A stretch of DNA of 8,815 nucleotides from Methanomassiliicoccales archaeon (GTDB lineage: Archaea > Thermoplasmatota > Thermoplasmata > Methanomassiliicoccales > UBA472): the NCBI GenBank assembly GCA_025457905.1, contig JALOTM010000025.1:1-8815 (forward strand), given 5' to 3'. Shown one piece after another: positions 5,511-8,815 of the stretch. Position 1 is the stretch's first letter, and each line of letters opens with the position of its first letter. Made by a program: the position numbers and the translations under genes. Below the pieces are notes generated by a model, which had not been told where the DNA came from, searched no databases, and was given only the letters and a program-made list of their open reading frames with translations.

Positions 5511-5539
5511 GGGAAATGCTTTCCCCCGCCCTGGGGCGG
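5511..5539. repeat. Two adjacent hairpins between uppS and the QueG-like gene
   Basis: GGGAAA-TGC-TTTCCC (5511-5525) and CCGCCC-TG-GGGCGG (5526-5539) are two perfect 6-bp inverted repeats that touch each other. They fill most of the 64-bp gap between the uppS stop and the preferred start of the next gene. They could terminate, process or stabilise the uppS mRNA; neither is followed by a T-tract. Confidence 0.5.
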
Positions 5540-5547
5540 CCATCTCG

Positions 5548-6333
5548 TCACTTGCCGAAACGGCGCTGCCGCAGCTGGTAGGACCGTATGGCCCTCAGGA
5601 AGTCCACATGACGGAAGCCAGGCCAGTAGACGTCAGTGAAATAGAGCTCGGAATAGGCCATCTGCCAGAGCAGGAAGTTGGAGATGCGCTCCTCCCCCGA
5701 GGTGCGGAGCATGAGGTCTGGGTCGGGGAAGTCGGCGGTGTAGAGGTACTTGGACACGGTGTCCTCGTCGATATCCTCCAGGCTAAGGCGCCCCTCCTTC
5801 ACCTCCAGGGCGATGCCCTTGATGGCCTTGATGATCTCCTGGCGGCTCCCGTAGGCGATGGCGATGTTATAGTAGTAGCTGCTGTAGCCGGCGCTCCTCG
5901 CCTCGGCGTATTCGATGGCCTTCTGCACCCTCTCCGGCAACAGCTCCCTCTGCCCCAGGACGGTGAGCCTGATGCCATGCTTGTGGATGCGCTCGTCGTC
6001 GCCGAGCTTGTAGAAGTTCTCCTCGAACATGTGCATCAGGTAGTCGACCTCCTCCCTCTCGCGGTTGAGGTTCTCGGTGCTGAAGGCGTACACCGTGAGG
6101 ATCCTGATGCCCAGCTCTAGGCACCATTCCATGACCTCCTCGAGCTTGTCCTTGCCCTTGGCATGGCCCTCCTCGGGGCGCAGGCCGAACTCCCTGGCGA
6201 AGCGGCGGTTGCCGTCCATTATGATGGCCACGTGCTTGGGGACGGGCGCCTCCTGCACCTCCTTCAGCAAGCGCTTCTCATAGGTCTGGTATGCGGTGTT
6301 GGCGATGACCCTGGAGATCTCGTTCTTGACGAT
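5548..6333 (-). CDS. uppS: Cis-prenyltransferase (polyprenyl diphosphate synthase, UppS type)
   Basis: The enzyme adds isopentenyl units to an allylic diphosphate in Z configuration. In archaea the product is the long polyprenyl carrier used for dolichol-linked glycosylation at the membrane. Counting from the TTG at 6270, conserved segments are HVAIIMDGNRR (13-23, catalytic Asp19), FSTEN (63-67), NIAIAYGSRQEI (135-146) and PDPDLMLRTSGEERISNFLL (182-201), all intact, followed by WQMAYSELYF. Coding signal continues upstream of that TTG: the residues before it read NTAYQTYEKR with high third-position GC, like the Y-x-x-Y-E-x-x-L lead-in of archaeal homologues. No ATG, GTG, TTG or CTG occurs in that stretch. 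I place the start at the ATC codon 6331-6333, which has GGAGG 8 bases upstream (6342-6346) and a promoter at 6376-6390, giving 261 residues. The conservative alternative is TTG at 6270 (240 residues). First gene of a minus-strand series. Confidence 0.93.
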   Translation of the reverse strand: MVKNEISRVIANTAYQTYEKRLLKEVQEAPVPKHVAIIMDGNRRFAREFGLRPEEGHAKGKDKLEEVMEWCLELGIRILTVYAFSTENLNREREEVDYLMHMFEENFYKLGDDERIHKHGIRLTVLGQRELLPERVQKAIEYAEARSAGYSSYYYNIAIAYGSRQEIIKAIKGIALEVKEGRLSLEDIDEDTVSKYLYTADFPDPDLMLRTSGEERISNFLLWQMAYSELYFTDVYWPGFRHVDFLRAIRSYQLRQRRFGK

Positions 6334-6375
6334 ACGCGGCCCCTCCTGCGCTATCGATACGCAATCATGGGCGGC

Positions 6376-6390
6376 GATATCTATTTTTCC
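6376..6390. promoter_or_regulatory. Shared AT-rich promoter element between uppS and the methyltransferase gene
   Basis: The minus strand reads GGAAAAATAGATATC here. As a TATA box for uppS it predicts transcription from about 6357 and a leader of some 24 nt containing GGAGG. On the plus strand CTATTTTT (6381-6388) lies about 28 bp before the methyltransferase ATG at 6414, a leaderless arrangement. It is the only AT-rich patch in the divergent spacer, so one element may serve both genes. Confidence 0.5.
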
Positions 6391-6413
6391 TGCCTCCTTC
6401 CTTGGGCCGAAAC

Positions 6414-7211
6414 ATGCCTGGTCCTGCGCCGGGGAAAGGGTACGGCTTCGACGCGGAGCGCTATCGGGCCTGGTCCAGGCCGCAGAGGGAATGGGGAGAG
6501 AGGCTCATCTCCTCCCTGCATCTCCAGGGCGACGAGAGGGTCCTGGACATCGGGTGCGGGGAAGGCACCCTCACTGCTCGCATCGCCTCGCTGGTGCCCA
6601 AGGGATCGGTGCTGGGCATGGACGCCTCCTCGAGCATGGTCGGTCTGGCCAAGGGATTGGAGGCCAGCAACCTGGAGTTCGTGGTGATGGACGCGTCCCG
6701 GATGGGCTTTGAGGGGGAGTTCGACCTGGTCTTCTCCAACGCCGCCCTGCATTGGGTCCTTGACCACCGGGACCTCCTGGCCAGGGTTTGTCACGCCCTC
6801 CGCCCGGGCGGGAGGTCGCGCCTGAACTTTGCGGGGGAGGGGAACTGCTCCAACCTCTTCCGGGTGGAGAGGGAGGAGATGGCCAGCGAAGAGTTCGCCG
6901 TATCCTTCGAGGGGTTCGTTTGGCCTTGGTTCATGCCCCGGCCGGAGGACCACCGGCGCATGCTCTCCGAGGCGGGCTTTACGGACATCCAGGTGGAAGG
7001 ACAGGTCGCGGACCGCCATTTCACCACCGAGGAGCTGGTGAACTGGATCGACCACCCCTCGATCGTGCCCCTCCTGGAATGGATCGGCGACCCGGCCATG
7101 AGCCAGAGGTTCCGGGACCGCGTGGTGCATAGGATGGTCGAGGAGACCAGGACGCCTGACGGCCGGCATTTCGAGACCTTCCGCCGCGTGGACTCCTCCG
7201 CCCGGAGATGA
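6414..7211 (+). CDS. Class I SAM-dependent methyltransferase, trans-aconitate methyltransferase-like
   Basis: From the ATG at 6414 the protein has 265 residues. It is a Rossmann-fold methyltransferase: motif I VLDIGCGEG (43-51) binds SAM, Asp70 in LGMDASSSM caps the ribose-binding strand, VMDAS (91-95) contacts the adenine, FDLVFSNAALHWVLD (103-117) is motif IV and LRPGG (129-133) the following turn. The NAALHW segment and a C-terminal cap of helices resemble trans-aconitate 2-methyltransferase and related small-molecule carboxyl or O-methyltransferases, but the substrate cannot be assigned. An in-frame TTG at 6402 would add four residues and lacks a ribosome binding site. The ATG has none either but lies at the predicted transcription start, so leaderless translation is likely. 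The gene is divergent from uppS, and its stop at 7209-7211 abuts the stop of the next gene. Confidence 0.88.
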   Translation: MPGPAPGKGYGFDAERYRAWSRPQREWGERLISSLHLQGDERVLDIGCGEGTLTARIASLVPKGSVLGMDASSSMVGLAKGLEASNLEFVVMDASRMGFEGEFDLVFSNAALHWVLDHRDLLARVCHALRPGGRSRLNFAGEGNCSNLFRVEREEMASEEFAVSFEGFVWPWFMPRPEDHRRMLSEAGFTDIQVEGQVADRHFTTEELVNWIDHPSIVPLLEWIGDPAMSQRFRDRVVHRMVEETRTPDGRHFETFRRVDSSARR

Positions 7212-8159
7212 TCAGAAGTCCTCGGGCAGTCCGGCGGCCTTGACCCCGAGGTCATGGCAGCCGATGCCGGCCAGGGCGCCTATCGCGCCCCGGGGACCAC
7301 TTATCTCCACCAGCTCCACTCCCCCCCGGCTCGCGGCCAGGTGGGCGTCGTCCACGGTGAGGACCTCCATCTTGGCCCTCCGGCCGTACTCCTGGACCAC
7401 CTCCGGGATGCGCAGCCCCTTCATGATGGCCAGGACCGTGTTCTGCGAGAACGTCCCCTTATCCAAGGAGTTGATGAAATGCCTCCTCAGGGCGCCGAAG
7501 TCCTTCTCCTTGACCGCGAAGGAGACGCCCACGGACACGCACTGCGTGGTCTTCTCCTTGACGTTGGGGTTGAGCTGAACGATGCGGTGCTCGAGCATGT
7601 GCCCGACGGGCGCCTCGCGCGCCGTCTTGAGCATGAGCACCCAGGAAGCACCCTTCTCCTTGGTGTCGGTGTCGTCCACTGCGAAAATGGCTCTGACCAT
7701 CTTGGGCGTGGAGATGGTGACCTCGATGCGGTTCGCGCCCCCCACCTTGACGTCGTCCGGGTATACGGCCTCGAGGGTGCCTGGCCCCTGGGGCAGACAG
7801 GCGCCGATGCCCACGCTGGCCCCCGCCAGGCCCACCCAGGTGGTCTTGACCACGTCCCCGTCCACCGCCACGGCCTTGAGCCCCTGCCCTCCCAGGTCCT
7901 TGGAGGCGGGTCCGAAGCGCACCTCCCTCTCGCCGATGACGGCGTCCATGATCAGTGTGGTCCCATCGATGCGGATGTCGGTGAGGGCGCCTCCCGCCCT
8001 CCTCCGGTTCACGAAGTCCCATTCGACCGGCCCCTTTGCCGAGCACTCCTCCACGATCCTCGCCACGCCCGCCCTCTCGTCCACCATGGTGTAAACACCG
8101 CGGCAGAAGAGCTTGCCGAACTTGGCGCTCACCTCGTCTGGCGTCAGAACTTGGCTCAT
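7212..8159 (-). CDS. Methanogenesis marker protein 11 homologue
   Basis: This 315-residue protein matches the methanogenesis marker 11 family, whose distribution follows methanogens and whose biochemical role is unknown. Recognisable segments are VGIGACLPQGPGTLEAVYPD (116-135), VDDTDTKEKGASWVL (161-175) and a C-terminal GPRGAIGALAGIGCHDLG (288-305). The DDTD and GAIGALAGIG elements recall TiaS, the tRNA-Ile2 agmatinylcytidine synthetase, in which the Asp-rich motif binds ATP and metal. A nucleotide-dependent reaction is therefore a fair guess, no more. Conserved-looking Cys residues are 121 and 301. The ATG at 8159 has GGGGAG 4 bases upstream. The gene converges on the methyltransferase gene with no spacer and follows the DUF2797 gene after 37 bp on the same strand. 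It is the strongest evidence that the host makes methane. Confidence 0.85.
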   Translation of the reverse strand: MSQVLTPDEVSAKFGKLFCRGVYTMVDERAGVARIVEECSAKGPVEWDFVNRRRAGGALTDIRIDGTTLIMDAVIGEREVRFGPASKDLGGQGLKAVAVDGDVVKTTWVGLAGASVGIGACLPQGPGTLEAVYPDDVKVGGANRIEVTISTPKMVRAIFAVDDTDTKEKGASWVLMLKTAREAPVGHMLEHRIVQLNPNVKEKTTQCVSVGVSFAVKEKDFGALRRHFINSLDKGTFSQNTVLAIMKGLRIPEVVQEYGRRAKMEVLTVDDAHLAASRGGVELVEISGPRGAIGALAGIGCHDLGVKAAGLPEDF

Positions 8160-8191
8160 CCGTCTCCCCGCCTCCCAGGAATCCTGCTGAT

Positions 8192-8202
8192 GGATATTAT
8201 TT
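8192..8202 (-). promoter_or_regulatory. Possible TATA box of the marker 11 gene
   Basis: AAATAATATCC on the minus strand overlaps the stop codon of the DUF2797 gene and is the only AT-rich patch nearby. It would start transcription near 8170, leaving a leader of about 11 nt with GGGGAG (8164-8169). The short 37-bp gap also allows read-through from upstream. Confidence 0.35.
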
Positions 8203-8815
8203 GTTGTGCCCGAGCTCCAGGTGCCGCGAGGCGATGTCCGACAAGGGCAGCATGAGGACCTCGCCCCCGGCCTCGTAGAAGAGGTACCGGCCCTTGATGC
8301 ATACCATGCGCCCGGCGTGCGGTCCCACGGCCCCCACCCTCCTAGGCGTCTGTCGGGACTCCTTCAGCTCCTCCAGGCCCGGGTACCGGTCAAGTATCTC
8401 GAGCCGGTCATGCAGGAGAGGGTAACTTCCCTCCAGCCGGGACAGGATGTCCTCGTGCTTGGCCCTCAGCTGGTAGGGGCGCGGGTTCTTGAGCACCTCG
8501 TCCGCCATCTGCTCCGACCTGACCCTCTGCGGGAGCCTGAGCCTCCCCGAGATGTCCTTCTCCGCCCTCCTCGCCTCCAGGCGGTTCGGGAAGCGCGCCA
8601 GCCGGACCACGGCGTCCGCCCCCTGCTCGACGGACCGCTCCAATAGACGGGAGCCAGCGGTCATGCCGATCTTGACCATGTCCCCGAAGAACGTGGCGTA
8701 GACGACATGCTCCTTTCGGCACAGGGGGGAATCGCATCTGTCCCCAGCGCATTGCGGCTCGAAGATGCATTCCTGAACGGGTATCCAGGTCCCGGCGCAG
8801 GACCTGCACTGGTCG
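8197..8815 (-). CDS. DUF2797 family protein (N-terminus beyond window)
   Basis: The frame is open to the right edge, so the start is missing; 205 residues are visible. The first part is Cys-rich with a likely zinc-binding arrangement: Cys at visible residues 3, 6, 16, 22, 27 and 32, ending in SPLCRKEHVVYA (29-40). The core that follows, MVKIGMTAGSRLLERSVEQG (46-65) then ADAVVRLARFP, is typical of DUF2797, a family of unknown function found in archaea and some bacteria. The order V-V-Y, a short gap, K-I-G-x-T, then R-L-L-E-R and a later R-R-A-E-K resembles the GIY-YIG fold as seen in T5orf172 domains. The C-terminal half has a basic helix-rich segment and ends in LELGHNK. An internal ATG at 8679 is not the real start, because the zinc-binding part upstream is in frame and conserved. 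It is followed on the same strand by the marker 11 gene. Confidence 0.8.
   Translation of the reverse strand, partial: DQCRSCAGTWIPVQECIFEPQCAGDRCDSPLCRKEHVVYATFFGDMVKIGMTAGSRLLERSVEQGADAVVRLARFPNRLEARRAEKDISGRLRLPQRVRSEQMADEVLKNPRPYQLRAKHEDILSRLEGSYPLLHDRLEILDRYPGLEELKESRQTPRRVGAVGPHAGRMVCIKGRYLFYEAGGEVLMLPLSDIASRHLELGHNK

Noticed and set aside
5484..5543. 20-residue N-terminal extension of the QueG-like protein
   Set aside because: AT-rich third positions and two perfect hairpins indicate noncoding DNA; the downstream ATG has GTGAT at good spacing.
7254..8255. Long open frame (333 codons) on the plus strand opposite the marker 11 gene
   Set aside because: It is antisense to a clear family member and has the His/Arg/Gly/Pro/Leu-rich composition typical of shadow frames in GC-rich DNA.
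1..8815. CRISPR array, insertion sequence, prophage or toxin-antitoxin system
   Set aside because: No regularly spaced repeats, transposase, integrase or recognisable toxin pair is present; the large genes are ordinary chromosomal families.

Overview
The window looks like chromosomal DNA of a GC-rich methanogenic archaeon of the class Thermoplasmata, most likely the order Methanomassiliicoccales. Three observations point there. A full-length methanogenesis marker protein 11 homologue (7212-8159, minus) is characteristic of methanogens. A cobalamin-binding radical SAM protein of the Ta0216 type (2779-4503, minus) is a family named from Thermoplasma. Promoters have archaeal TATA boxes about 26 bp upstream of leaderless or short-leader starts. 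The genus assignment is inference; no rRNA or tRNA gene is present to confirm it.

Layout. Positions 1-317 (minus) hold the start of a NuoA/FpoA-like membrane subunit of a complex I-type dehydrogenase, cut by the window edge. A 238-bp divergent intergenic region carries its promoter and that of a PfpI/DJ-1 family gene (556-1059, plus). proC, for proline synthesis, follows at 1161-1973 (plus). From 2017 to about 2780 is the least ordinary stretch. It holds a secreted Asp/Cys-rich small protein, a previously untracked 27-residue membrane peptide with a strong ribosome binding site and a structured leader, and about 250 bp of hairpin-rich DNA. From 2779 to 6333 three minus-strand genes follow one another: uppS (cis-prenyltransferase), a QueG-like double [4Fe-4S] protein, and the B12/radical SAM protein. 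A short AT-rich element at 6376-6390 appears to serve both uppS and a divergent class I SAM methyltransferase (6414-7211, plus). The methyltransferase stop abuts, base to base, the stop of the convergent marker 11 gene. A DUF2797 protein (8197-8815, minus) runs off the right edge.

How the genes fit together. This is mostly a housekeeping and energy-metabolism neighbourhood rather than a mobile island: no transposase, integrase, CRISPR array or phage gene is visible, and GC and codon use look even across the large genes. Functional links are loose: membrane energy conservation (FpoA), proline synthesis (ProC), polyprenyl lipid carrier synthesis (UppS), corrinoid/Fe-S chemistry (QueG-like and radical SAM proteins side by side) and methanogenesis (marker 11).

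The most promising undescribed elements are the small membrane peptide and its leader at 2395-2526, the hairpin-rich RNA-like region at 2589-2768 whose G-U pairs favour the minus strand, the secreted Asp/Cys-rich protein with paired upstream repeats, and the apparent ATC start of uppS.
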